From NCBI RefSeq assembly GCF_002776695.1, contig NZ_LFJC01000003.1, positions 1,770,286 to 1,834,285 of the forward strand: a stretch of DNA of 64,000 bases. The letters are read 5' to 3'. Source of the stretch: Bradyrhizobium nitroreducens. Its GTDB lineage: Bacteria; Pseudomonadota; Alphaproteobacteria; Rhizobiales; Xanthobacteraceae. The translations under genes and the position numbers were made by a program. This document shows, piece after piece, positions 45,930 through 54,312 of this stretch (the stretch's first letter is position 1; each line of letters starts with the position of its first letter). Under the pieces are notes generated by a model. That model was not told where the DNA came from and ran no database searches. It saw only the letters and a program-made list of their open reading frames with translations.

Positions 45930-47159
45930 TCAGCGCTCTCCTTCAGACAAATCGACGGAGGAGCCGCTGCCACCATGATCGCCCGAGCGAACGGCCTGGC
46001 TAGCGGCCGAAGCACCATTCCGAATAGTCTCGGCGCGCTTCATGCGTCGCGCCCAATCGGGCTGCCCCTCGGCCGAAGTGTTCGCGGTCTGCGCGCTGGT
46101 TTGCCCACCTCCACCGAGCGCAGCCGCTGCACGACGCAATGGGCTCATGGCAGCCGAGGCGCCAGCCTCCGCAACGCCAGCCATGCCTCCGCTTCGATAG
46201 GCGGCGGACGCACCGCTCAAGACGGCCCCCCCACCGCGCGCGGCACCTGCAATCGCACCACCAGCGAGACCGGCGCCGCCGGCGGCGAGGCCTGCGCCCG
46301 CCGCAACGATGCCGCCAGCAGCAAGACCTGTTCCGATCGCGGCACCGGCGCCGAGTTGCGGTCCGCCCGACACCAGGCCATTTGCAATACCCGGACCGAA
46401 CATGCCGAGGCCCAGCAACGCGAGCGCCGCAAGCACCAATGTCATCGCGTCTTCGATGGTCGGCTGATTGCCACCAAAGCCGGCGGTGAACTGCGAGAAC
46501 AGGGTCGATCCAATCCCGACGATGACGGCCAGGACCAGGACCTTAATCCCTGAAGAGATGACGTTGCCCAAGACCCGCTCGGCCGCGAAGGCGGTCTTGC
46601 CAAACAAGCCAAAGGGAATGAGCACAAAGCCGGCCAGGGTAGTGAGCTTGAATTCGATCAGGGTGACGAAGAGCTGGATCGCCAGAATGAAAAAGGCGAG
46701 CAACACCACGACCCAGGCGAACAGGAGGACGACGATCTGGACGAAATTCTCAAAGAAGCTGATGTAGCCCATCAGGTTGGAAATCGAGTCGAGCAACGGT
46801 CGGCCGGCATCGAGTCCGACTTGAGCGATCTTTCCAGGTCTCAGGAAGTCGGATGCGGACAGGCTTGCGCCCGATGCTTTCAGTCCAAGACCGGCAAAGC
46901 TCTCGAAGACGATGCGCGCCAGGCTGTTCCAGTTCCCGATGAGGTAGGCGAAAACCCCGACGAAGAGCGTTTTCTTGACGAGGCGCGCGATGATGTCCTC
47001 GTCCGTTCCCCAACTCCAGAACAAGGCTGCGAGTGTGATGTCGATCGCTGCAAGGGTCGTTGCGAGATAACCGACATCGCTGCCGAGCAGCCCAAAACCG
47101 TTATCGATATAACGCGTGAACGTTTCCAGGAACTGATCGATGATCCCCGTACCCGTCAT
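45930..47159 (-). CDS. trbL: Conjugal transfer protein TrbL
   Basis: 409-residue VirB6-type polytopic inner-membrane channel protein. It starts GIIDQFLETFTRYIDNGFGL, has at least five helices between residues 30 and 270, and ends in a Gly/Ala-rich then charged low-complexity tail. ATG overlaps the TrbK stop (ATGA). The tail is variable in the family. Confidence 0.95.
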   Translation of the reverse strand: MTGTGIIDQFLETFTRYIDNGFGLLGSDVGYLATTLAAIDITLAALFWSWGTDEDIIARLVKKTLFVGVFAYLIGNWNSLARIVFESFAGLGLKASGASLSASDFLRPGKIAQVGLDAGRPLLDSISNLMGYISFFENFVQIVVLLFAWVVVLLAFFILAIQLFVTLIEFKLTTLAGFVLIPFGLFGKTAFAAERVLGNVISSGIKVLVLAVIVGIGSTLFSQFTAGFGGNQPTIEDAMTLVLAALALLGLGMFGPGIANGLVSGGPQLGAGAAIGTGLAAGGIVAAGAGLAAGGAGLAGGAIAGAARGGGAVLSGASAAYRSGGMAGVAEAGASAAMSPLRRAAAALGGGGQTSAQTANTSAEGQPDWARRMKRAETIRNGASAASQAVRSGDHGGSGSSVDLSEGER

Positions 47160-47524
47160 TGCTTGGTCGCCTCAGGTGTCGCCAAGTTCGGATATCCCTG
47201 CGGGATCCGGCTTTGATCCTTTAGGACAGATATCGAGCTGGTTGAGTCATCGTGGCCGAAAGCTACAACGCCGTCTTTTTTGCCAAGGAAGCGACGCCGG
47301 TTTTCGGCCCAAACTTGCTGGCAATGGCGATAACCCGCTGTTTCCTTCGGAGTGACGCCGCGGCAGCGTGCGAGGTCGGAGCTGGTTGCATCGGTCGCCT
47401 GCTCCGCCTTCGGCGCCGATGGAGAATCGTTTCCGCCACGCAATTGAATCGTGCAGGCAGCGACAGCCATCAGGCCGATTGTCGTAAGCAGCGATAGCGC
47501 CTTGAATGTCCTTATGTCGGTCAT
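47156..47524 (-). CDS. Putative entry-exclusion protein TrbK (alternative type)
   Basis: 122-residue small protein with a membrane/lipoprotein-like N-terminus (LLTTIGLMAVAACT) and a conserved periplasmic segment ARCRGVTPKETAGYRHCQQV with two Cys. This is the TrbK-alt family found between trbJ and trbL in ICEs; TrbK is thought to block entry of a second copy. Start overlaps the trbJ stop by one base (TAATG). Confidence 0.88.
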   Translation of the reverse strand: MTDIRTFKALSLLTTIGLMAVAACTIQLRGGNDSPSAPKAEQATDATSSDLARCRGVTPKETAGYRHCQQVWAENRRRFLGKKDGVVAFGHDDSTSSISVLKDQSRIPQGYPNLATPEATKQ

Positions 47525-48252
47525 TAGTGGAACATCTGCACATTGGATGATTGATAGCCCTGCCCAGGTGTCAGGAAGCGCCGAAGCTGTTCTCGCCCCT
47601 GATCCTGGGCCGAGGCCCGCTGAGCCGCTTCAAGACTCTGCGCCCTGCCCTGCGCCGTCACGACAGCGGTGAGGTCGGCGAGTTGCTGCGCGTTCAGCGC
47701 GAGAATCTGATTACCGGCTTGCGTCGCCTGCAGCGCGCCACTGGCGCCTTGCGAAGACGTTACGAGCGCCGAGGTCTGGATGCGATTGGTGTCGAGGTTG
47801 CCAACGATGCCCGCCTGGACGCGCAGGGCGTCTTGCGTTGCGGCATACGTATTTTGCCAACGCGATTGAGCGTTGGAGATCAGCAACGGGTTCGATTGGT
47901 TGCTAGTGGCCGGCGCGTAGCTGGTTGAGAAAGCACGGTCGATCTGTTGGACGTCATAAGCGATACGCTGGGCCTGGGTCAGCAATTGCTGGGTCCGCTG
48001 GATCGATGACTGCAGTTGCTGCAACGACGAATACGGCAGGTTTGCCAGATTCCTGGCCTGATTGATCAGCATCTGTGCCTCGTTCTGCAGCGAGGTGATC
48101 TGATTGTTGATCTGCTGGAGCTCCCGCGCCGCCGTTAGAACGTTCTGGACGTAATTGTTGGGGTCAAAGACGATCAGCGCCCGCGCGGGCAAGGTGACGC
48201 TAAGCAAGAGTGCGGCCGTGCCAGCGGCCGCCAATAGGCCAAGGCGCCTCAT
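47524..48252 (-). CDS. trbJ: Conjugal transfer protein TrbJ
   Basis: 242-residue VirB5-type periplasmic pilus-tip protein. Sec signal (LGLLAAAGTAALLLSVTLPA), then FDPNNYVQNVLTAARELQQI and long Gln-rich coiled helices. The ATG at 48252 overlaps the trbE stop as ATGA. Lengths and motifs normal. Confidence 0.94.
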   Translation of the reverse strand: MRRLGLLAAAGTAALLLSVTLPARALIVFDPNNYVQNVLTAARELQQINNQITSLQNEAQMLINQARNLANLPYSSLQQLQSSIQRTQQLLTQAQRIAYDVQQIDRAFSTSYAPATSNQSNPLLISNAQSRWQNTYAATQDALRVQAGIVGNLDTNRIQTSALVTSSQGASGALQATQAGNQILALNAQQLADLTAVVTAQGRAQSLEAAQRASAQDQGREQLRRFLTPGQGYQSSNVQMFH

Positions 48253-50690
48253 AGCGAGTTCTCCAGGTTTGCAAGATTGGGGATCAGCTCTACCGCCCAG
48301 GCGATACCGCGATGCTGGAGCCACGCCGGCACGAATCCGGCAGGTCCGTGTTCGGCGAAGAGCTGGGCGATGGCAGCCTGGTCTGTCTTGGAAGAGGCCG
48401 CGGTGAAAGCGAGCGCGACCTCACCGAGCCCAAGTTCGAACATCCGGTTGCCCCGACGCGACTGGCAGTAGTAGTCGCGCTTTGGCGTTGCCCGACTCAG
48501 AAGCTCGATCTGGCGATCGTTGAGTCCGAAACGGCGGTAGATGGCAGTGATCTGCGGTTCGATCGCCCGTTCGTTCGGGAGCAACAAGCGTGTTGGGCAG
48601 CTTTCGATGATCGCCGGTGCGATCGCGGAACCATCGATGTCCGAGAGCGACTGGGTGGCGAAGATGACGGATGCATTCTTTTTCCGTAGCGTCTTCAGCC
48701 ATTCCCGGAGCTGGCCAGCAAAATCCTCGTCGTCGAGGGCCAACCATCCCTCATCGACAATCAGGAGCGTCGGCCGGCCATCGAGACGGTCCCCAATACG
48801 ATGGAAGAGATACGCCAGCACGGCCGGCGCAGCACTCGTTCCGATCAAGCCTTCGGTCTCAAACGCCTGGACCGACGCCTCGCCAAGGCGCTCCAATTCG
48901 GCATCGAGCAAGCGCCCGGATGGACCGCCGAGGCAGTATGGTTGCAGGGCCCGCTTTAGGGAGTTCAATTGAAGAAGGGCTGACAGGCCTGTGAGGGTGC
49001 GTTCCTCCCTCGGCGCCGAAGCGAGAGATGTCAGCGCCGACCACAGATGATCCTTGACTTCCGGGGTGATCTCGACCTTTTCCCGTGCGAGGATCGCGCC
49101 AATCCATTCAGTGGCCCATCCCCGCTCGGCGGAATCGTCGATCCAGGCCAACGGCTGCAGGGCAACGGCGTTTTCGTCCCCGTCAGACAATGCACCGCCG
49201 AGATCATGCCAATCCCCGTCCATCGCGAGCGCCGTTGCCCGGATCGAACCACCGAAGTCGAAAGCAAAGACCTGAGAGTTCGGATAACGCCTGAACTGTA
49301 GCGCCATCAGAGCGAGCAGGACTGACTTCCCTGCGCCTGTCGGTCCCACCACAAGAGTATGACCGACGTCGCCGACGTGGAGCGAGAATCGGAACGGGGT
49401 TGATCCCTCGGTCTTGCCGAACAGAAGCGGCGGACCCTTGAAGTGGAGGTCCCTCGCTTCGCCCGCCCACACGGCCGACATCGGTATCAAGTGGGCGAGG
49501 TTGAGGGTCGAAACCGGTGGCTGCCGCACATTGGCGTAGACGTGCCCGGGCAGACCGCCGAGCCAGGCTTCAACAGCGTTCACCGTCTCGATCATGCAGG
49601 TGAAATCGCGCCCCTGAATGACCTTCTCGACCAGCCGCAGCTTTTCATCGGCCGCGTTTGGATCGCGGTCCCAGACTGTGATGGTCGCCGTGACAAAGGC
49701 TTGCCCGATCTGATCCGACCCCAGTTCCTGCAAAGCCGCATCGGCATCGAGTGCCTTGTTGTGGGCGTCGGTATCGAGCAGCGTCGATGCCTCGTTGGTC
49801 ATGACCTCCTTGAGGATGGCACCGATGGATTTTCTCTTCGCGAACCACTGACGGCGGATTTTGGTCAGCAGCTTGGTGGCGTCGGTCTTGTCGAGCATGA
49901 TTGCGCGGGTCGACCAACGATACGAGAATGCCAGGCGATTCAGGTCGTCCAGGATGCCCGGCGTCGTCGCACCCGGAAAGCCAACAATCGTCAGGACTCG
50001 AAGATTAGCTGAGCCCAACATCGGCTCCAGCCCGCCAGTCAACGGCTGGTCGGCCAACAGCGCATCGATGTACATGGGAATTTCGGGTACTCGAACGCGA
50101 TGACGCTTGGTCGAGATCGTCGAGTGTAGGTAGGTCAGCGTGTCCTGATCATCGAGCCAGGCGCATTCCGGCATGAACCCTTCGACGAGTTGAAGCACGC
50201 GGTTGGTTTGGTCGATAAATCCGCGGAGAACCTCGCGCGCGTCTGCGCCAACGGTGCGATCCCGGCCCTCATAGAGAAGTCGTTCTGCCTTGGCAGCCCC
50301 CTCCTCCGGTGGCAAATAGAGGAAGGTCAGGAAATAGCTGGACTCATAGTGGGTGCCCGCCTCTTCAAATTGAGCTCTGCGCTCCGCGTCGACCAGCGCG
50401 GATGCGACATCCCGAAAGGTGCTCGGAGGATAGGCTCCGGCAAAATGGCGCTGCGCCTCGACGAACACGGCCCAGCCGGATCTCAGGCGGCGCAGGGCGT
50501 TGTTCAGACGGCCGGCGACGGCGACGAGTTCAGCCGGCACGGCGCTGTCGAGGTCGGGTCCCCGGAACTTTGCCGTCCGCTGGAACGAGCCGTCCTTGTT
50601 CAGGATGATTCCCTCGTCGACCAGGGCTGCCCAGGGCAGGAAGTCGGCGAGCCGCGCGTTGGAATGGCGATATTCGGCAAGGTTCATCAT
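48249..50690 (-). CDS. trbE: Conjugal transfer ATPase TrbE
   Basis: 813-residue VirB4-type ATPase that energises pilus assembly and transfer. It starts MMNLAEYRHSNARLADFLPW, Walker A is VVGPTGAGKSVLL near residue 443 and Walker B TLLIVDEGWLAL near 645, followed by FATQSLSDI. The start at 50690 agrees with the family; upstream codons belong to trbD in another frame. Confidence 0.95.
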   Translation of the reverse strand: MMNLAEYRHSNARLADFLPWAALVDEGIILNKDGSFQRTAKFRGPDLDSAVPAELVAVAGRLNNALRRLRSGWAVFVEAQRHFAGAYPPSTFRDVASALVDAERRAQFEEAGTHYESSYFLTFLYLPPEEGAAKAERLLYEGRDRTVGADAREVLRGFIDQTNRVLQLVEGFMPECAWLDDQDTLTYLHSTISTKRHRVRVPEIPMYIDALLADQPLTGGLEPMLGSANLRVLTIVGFPGATTPGILDDLNRLAFSYRWSTRAIMLDKTDATKLLTKIRRQWFAKRKSIGAILKEVMTNEASTLLDTDAHNKALDADAALQELGSDQIGQAFVTATITVWDRDPNAADEKLRLVEKVIQGRDFTCMIETVNAVEAWLGGLPGHVYANVRQPPVSTLNLAHLIPMSAVWAGEARDLHFKGPPLLFGKTEGSTPFRFSLHVGDVGHTLVVGPTGAGKSVLLALMALQFRRYPNSQVFAFDFGGSIRATALAMDGDWHDLGGALSDGDENAVALQPLAWIDDSAERGWATEWIGAILAREKVEITPEVKDHLWSALTSLASAPREERTLTGLSALLQLNSLKRALQPYCLGGPSGRLLDAELERLGEASVQAFETEGLIGTSAAPAVLAYLFHRIGDRLDGRPTLLIVDEGWLALDDEDFAGQLREWLKTLRKKNASVIFATQSLSDIDGSAIAPAIIESCPTRLLLPNERAIEPQITAIYRRFGLNDRQIELLSRATPKRDYYCQSRRGNRMFELGLGEVALAFTAASSKTDQAAIAQLFAEHGPAGFVPAWLQHRGIAWAVELIPNLANLENSL

Positions 50691-50700
50691 GACCGAGAAC

Positions 50701-50964
50701 TCAGGTGTTGAGATGACCGGGGATGCGCAGATGTCGGCGCACCACATCGACAAAAGCGGGGTCGCGCTTGGCGGCCCAGACGGCGGCCATATGGCCGATG
50801 AACCAGAGGACCAGACCTGCGATCCAGAGCCGCAGCCCCAGACCAAGGGCTGCCGCAAGCGTGCCGTTGATGATCGCGACCGATCGCGGCGCACCTCCCA
50901 TCAGGATCGGCTCGGTGAGTGCGCGGTGAACGGGCACGACAAAACCTGCGACCGGGTCATCCAT
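50701..50964 (-). CDS. trbD: Conjugal transfer protein TrbD
   Basis: 87-residue VirB3-like membrane protein: VPVHRALTEPILMGGAPRSV then two short helices (INGTLAAALGLGLRLWIAGL, LVLWFIGHMAAVW) and the end FVDVVRRHLRIP. Starts within TGATG shared with the TrbC stop. Confidence 0.93.
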   Translation of the reverse strand: MDDPVAGFVVPVHRALTEPILMGGAPRSVAIINGTLAAALGLGLRLWIAGLVLWFIGHMAAVWAAKRDPAFVDVVRRHLRIPGHLNT

Positions 50965-51287
50965 CAGATCAACACGCCGCCGCCGAAGGAGAAGAACGAC
51001 AGGAAGAAGCTCGAGGCCGCAAACGCGATCGACAGACCGAACACGATCTGGATCAGTCTGCGGAAACCGCCCGAGGAATCCCCGAACGCGAGCGTTAGGC
51101 CGGTCACGACGATGATGATGACCGCGATGATCTTTGCGACCGGCCCCTCCACTGACTGCAAGATCTGATTGAGTGGCTGCTCCCACGGCATGTTCGAGCC
51201 AGCCGCCCATGCGGGCCGAACTGCCAAAAGCATGGTGCCGTAGGCGGCCAACGATGCACCTCGAAGAAAGCGAAATTGCTGACGCAT
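50964..51287 (-). CDS. trbC: Conjugal transfer pilin TrbC
   Basis: 107-residue VirB2-type pilin. A signal (LAAYGTMLLAVRPAWA) precedes the mature pilin with two helices (IIAVIIIVVTGLTLAFGD and IVFGLSIAFAASSFFLSFF). AGGAG lies 7 nt before the ATG at 51287. Confidence 0.93.
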   Translation of the reverse strand: MRQQFRFLRGASLAAYGTMLLAVRPAWAAGSNMPWEQPLNQILQSVEGPVAKIIAVIIIVVTGLTLAFGDSSGGFRRLIQIVFGLSIAFAASSFFLSFFSFGGGVLI

Positions 51288-51288
51288 G

Positions 51289-52251
51289 TCAGTCTCCTGC
51301 TGTTGAAAGGCTGTAGTCGCCGGTGGCACCCAGCCCTGAGACGGTGGCGAGCTCAGCGAGGCGGCGGTCAGCACCGCGTCCCACCAGCACGGCGACGAGG
51401 TCGATGGTCTCGGCGATCAGGGCGCGCGGAACCGTGATGACAGCTTCCTGGATGAGTTGCTCGAGCCGCCGCAGCGCGCCGAGCGCAGTCCCGGCATGGA
51501 TGGTACCAATGCCGCCGGGATGGCCGGTGCCCCAGGCCTTGAGGAGGTCGAGTGCTTCGGCACCTCGGACTTCGCCGATCGGGATGCGATCAGGACGCAG
51601 TCGGAGGGACGAGCGGACGAGATCCGACAGCGTCGCCACACCGTCCTTGGTCCGCAGCGCAACGAGATTGGGCGCCCTGCACTGTAGCTCGCGGGTGTCT
51701 TCGATCAGCACGACCCGATCGGAGGTCTTCGCCACCTCGGCCAGAAGCGCATTCGTCAACGTGGTCTTGCCCGTCGATGTCCCTCCAGCGACGAGGATGT
51801 TCTTCCGTGCGGCAACCGCGTTCTGCAGGGTCTTGGCCTGCTCCAAGGTCATGATGCGCCTGGCGACGTAATCGTCGAGCGTAAACACGGCGACGGCGGG
51901 CTTGCGGATAGCAAAGGCCGGTGCTGCAACGACCGGAGGCAAGAGACCTTCGAAGCGCTCGCCTGTCCCGGGCAGTTCGGCCGAAACCCGTGGCGCGCCG
52001 GCGTGCACCTCGGCGCCCACATGATGCGCAACCAGACGAACGATGCGTTCGCCATCCGCGGCCGACAGAGTTTCGCCTGTGTCGATCAGGCCGTTCGACA
52101 ACCGGTCGATCCACAGCCGCCCATCCGGATTGAGCATCACCTCGATGATCGCTTCATCTTCGAGGTAGCCGGCAATCGCGGAGCCGAGCGCGCTACGCAA
52201 CATTCGCGCACCGCGCGAACTCGCTTCCGATTGAATGGAATGGATTACCAC
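51289..52251 (-). CDS. trbB: Conjugal transfer ATPase TrbB
   Basis: 320-residue VirB11-type hexameric ATPase. N-terminal domain [20 protein letters not shown], Walker [18 protein letters not shown] near 155, Asp box [32 protein letters not shown] and IGTIHAGT. I use the GTG at 52251 with GGGGG about 6 nt upstream; a TTG at 52281 lies inside the inverted repeat. First gene of the trb set. Confidence 0.94.
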   Translation of the reverse strand: MVIHSIQSEASSRGARMLRSALGSAIAGYLEDEAIIEVMLNPDGRLWIDRLSNGLIDTGETLSAADGERIVRLVAHHVGAEVHAGAPRVSAELPGTGERFEGLLPPVVAAPAFAIRKPAVAVFTLDDYVARRIMTLEQAKTLQNAVAARKNILVAGGTSTGKTTLTNALLAEVAKTSDRVVLIEDTRELQCRAPNLVALRTKDGVATLSDLVRSSLRLRPDRIPIGEVRGAEALDLLKAWGTGHPGGIGTIHAGTALGALRRLEQLIQEAVITVPRALIAETIDLVAVLVGRGADRRLAELATVSGLGATGDYSLSTAGD

Positions 52252-52267
52252 TGTTCGCCCCCACCGA

Positions 52268-52294
52268 ATGAGGACGTCCAACGAGCGTCCTCAT
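52268..52294. promoter_or_regulatory. Inverted repeat upstream of trbB (ATGAGGACG-N9-CGTCCTCAT)
   Basis: Perfect 9-bp arms around TCCAACGAG, 17 bp from the trbB GTG. No T-run follows on either strand, so an operator or mRNA hairpin fits better than a terminator. The remaining gap to the MFS gene (to 52433) has no gene. Confidence 0.45.
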
Positions 52295-52433
52295 GTGGGG
52301 ATGATTAGAAAAGGCACCGACGGACTTGGCGCAACAAGCGGGTTCGGTGATCGTAGACTGGCGTAGAAAAAGAAAGACTGAGGACTGATCTTTGAAGCCT
52401 ACTTAGTCGTATTCGTTCGCTGTGAGATACTGC

Positions 52434-53747
52434 TCACCACTCCGCACCATCATCCACGGGTATGAGGATCACTGAATTCTCATACATCCCCACTGTCTCG
52501 AGAGCGTAGGAACCATCGGTCGGCTTGAATATCCATGATGCGACGGATCGGCGCCAAGGCAACGCGAACCAGACCAAGGCCGCGATCTGCAGGGCTACAT
52601 TGACGGCGAACGCGACTTGATAGGCTTGGACGGGCCTATGGCCATCATTCGCAGACCATTGCTCCAGGATAAGACCCGTCGCGTATTGTGCCAGAAACGC
52701 CCAACCAAAGTGCAAAACGTTCAAGGCGCCGTTGGCACGACCGGCAAGCTCCGGCGGAAAGTAATCCGCTATCACCGCGAAGCTGACCACCGTTGCCGTT
52801 CCGACAATTGCGACAACAGACCAGGGCAAGATGGATGGCAGAGGCGCTCGCAGGATCAAGGCAAACTCAGCTGCGATAAATAGTACTGCAATCAGCGCCA
52901 ATACTGTCTCCGCCCCGATTCCCCTTCGCTTGATGCAATGGACCGTCATACCGAACAACCAGGCACCACCGCTAAGTACGATCGACATCATGAAGAGCTG
53001 TCTGACGAGACTTACGCGATCAAACCCTTCTACGTCCATCAACCACGGCGACGCCCACAAACCTTGCAGAGACCAGGATGATCCAATGCAAGTCGCCGAT
53101 AACGGGGCCATTCGCCAGAACCTTCCATCGCTGAAAACAGAGCTCAGGCTGGTGGACGCTGTTGACAGGGCGATGCCTCGTTCAGGCACCACAACATAGA
53201 TGAGAGCGGCCGTCGCACCGGTGGCGGCCGCCAGAATCTCAAAGAGCTGCCGCCACCCCATCCAAGCGAGTAGGTGTTCGACGGGAGCCGTAGCAGTCAC
53301 CGCTCCAAGTGATCCCAGCATGATCATGTAGCCGTTCAGCAAGGCAACTCGTTCCCTGGGGAACCAAAGGACGATGGACTTCAGCCCTGCCGTCAGCGCC
53401 GCGGCCACGCCAAGCCCGATCATTGCACGCGCGATCAGAAGCGACAGGAAACCGGTCGATACCGCGAACAGTCCGGCGCCCAATGCTGCGAGCAAGAGCA
53501 GAACACTCTGGACGCGGCGCGGACCAAAGTGGTCCAGCAAGATGCCGACGGGGATCTGAGCCGCCGCGAACACAAGGAAATAGACTGACGTAAGCAACCC
53601 GAGGTCGGCAGTCCCAAGCCCGGTGTCGGAGCTGAGATGACTGGCGATCAAAGCATTAATCGTTCGAAACAGGTACGAAAGATAGTATCCAACCGCAAAC
53701 GGGAGAAATATGCGCGCGGTGAGGCGCCATGCCCCTGAAATCTGCAT
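52434..53747 (-). CDS. MFS transporter inserted within the transfer gene set
   Basis: 437-residue major facilitator with 12 predicted helices: PFAVGYYLSYLFRTINALIA, the loop LLDHFGPRRV after TM2 (family motif A region, DxxGxRR-like), and IADYFPPELAGRANGALNVL in the second half. AGGGG precedes the ATG at 53747. It sits between copG and trbB, with gaps of 133 and 182 bp where the other transfer genes overlap. Substrate unknown; possibly related to the cargo compound. Confidence 0.88.
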   Translation of the reverse strand: MQISGAWRLTARIFLPFAVGYYLSYLFRTINALIASHLSSDTGLGTADLGLLTSVYFLVFAAAQIPVGILLDHFGPRRVQSVLLLLAALGAGLFAVSTGFLSLLIARAMIGLGVAAALTAGLKSIVLWFPRERVALLNGYMIMLGSLGAVTATAPVEHLLAWMGWRQLFEILAAATGATAALIYVVVPERGIALSTASTSLSSVFSDGRFWRMAPLSATCIGSSWSLQGLWASPWLMDVEGFDRVSLVRQLFMMSIVLSGGAWLFGMTVHCIKRRGIGAETVLALIAVLFIAAEFALILRAPLPSILPWSVVAIVGTATVVSFAVIADYFPPELAGRANGALNVLHFGWAFLAQYATGLILEQWSANDGHRPVQAYQVAFAVNVALQIAALVWFALPWRRSVASWIFKPTDGSYALETVGMYENSVILIPVDDGAEW

Positions 53748-53880
53748 GCTGGCCCCTGTTGCTGTCAGCTCGCGCAAGCCGATAGCGTGACCAGCTTTTC
53801 GTCAGTTCAGCTAAATCGCTGCGGGCGTAGGCTAGCGAAGAAAAAGAAGGACCGGCGAAAGGGTCTTTCTATGGGTTCAA

Positions 53881-54306
53881 TTAAGCATCTTCGGCCGGCT
53901 CCTGACGGCGGATATCTTCTGGAATCTCGCGCAGGAAGCTCTGTCCCTTTTGCAAGCGACGCCCGAGCGCCTCGACAAATCCTTCAAAGCGCTCCCGACC
54001 CTTTGCCTGCGCGGCCGCCTGCGCGTCGTTGGGTAGCGGCGGCGTGATAGTCAGCCAGAACCGAATGAACAGAGCCAAGGTCTCCGCCGTCAACCCAACG
54101 TCGCGCTCGAGCCTCTGCATCTGACGCGACAGCCGGTCGAGGCGCCGGGTGAACGCTGCCTCCCGCCTGTCCGCTCCATCCGGCGACAGAAACGAAGCGA
54201 CCGCAGCTTCCACGATCGCAGACCGAGAAAGCTTCTTGCGATCGGCAAGCTCCGAGATCTGTTTCAGAAGCTCTGGCGGGAAATAGACATTCATCCGGTC
54301 GCGCAT
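53881..54306 (-). CDS. CopG/ribbon-helix-helix protein
   Basis: 141-residue protein with an N-terminal RHH fold (RMNVYFPPELLKQISELADR, KKLSRSAIVEAAVASFL), a coiled region, a hydrophobic stretch LALFIRFWLTITPPLP and a charged tail. Such genes follow traG in rhizobial ICEs and may regulate the transfer operon or help the relaxosome. It starts 6 nt after the TraG stop with GAGG upstream. Confidence 0.85.
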   Translation of the reverse strand: MRDRMNVYFPPELLKQISELADRKKLSRSAIVEAAVASFLSPDGADRREAAFTRRLDRLSRQMQRLERDVGLTAETLALFIRFWLTITPPLPNDAQAAAQAKGRERFEGFVEALGRRLQKGQSFLREIPEDIRRQEPAEDA

Positions 54307-54312
54307 ATCGCC

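Noticed and set aside
45930..46300. Long plus-strand frame opposite the trbL tail
   Set aside because: Mirror of the Gly/Ala-rich low-complexity end of TrbL.
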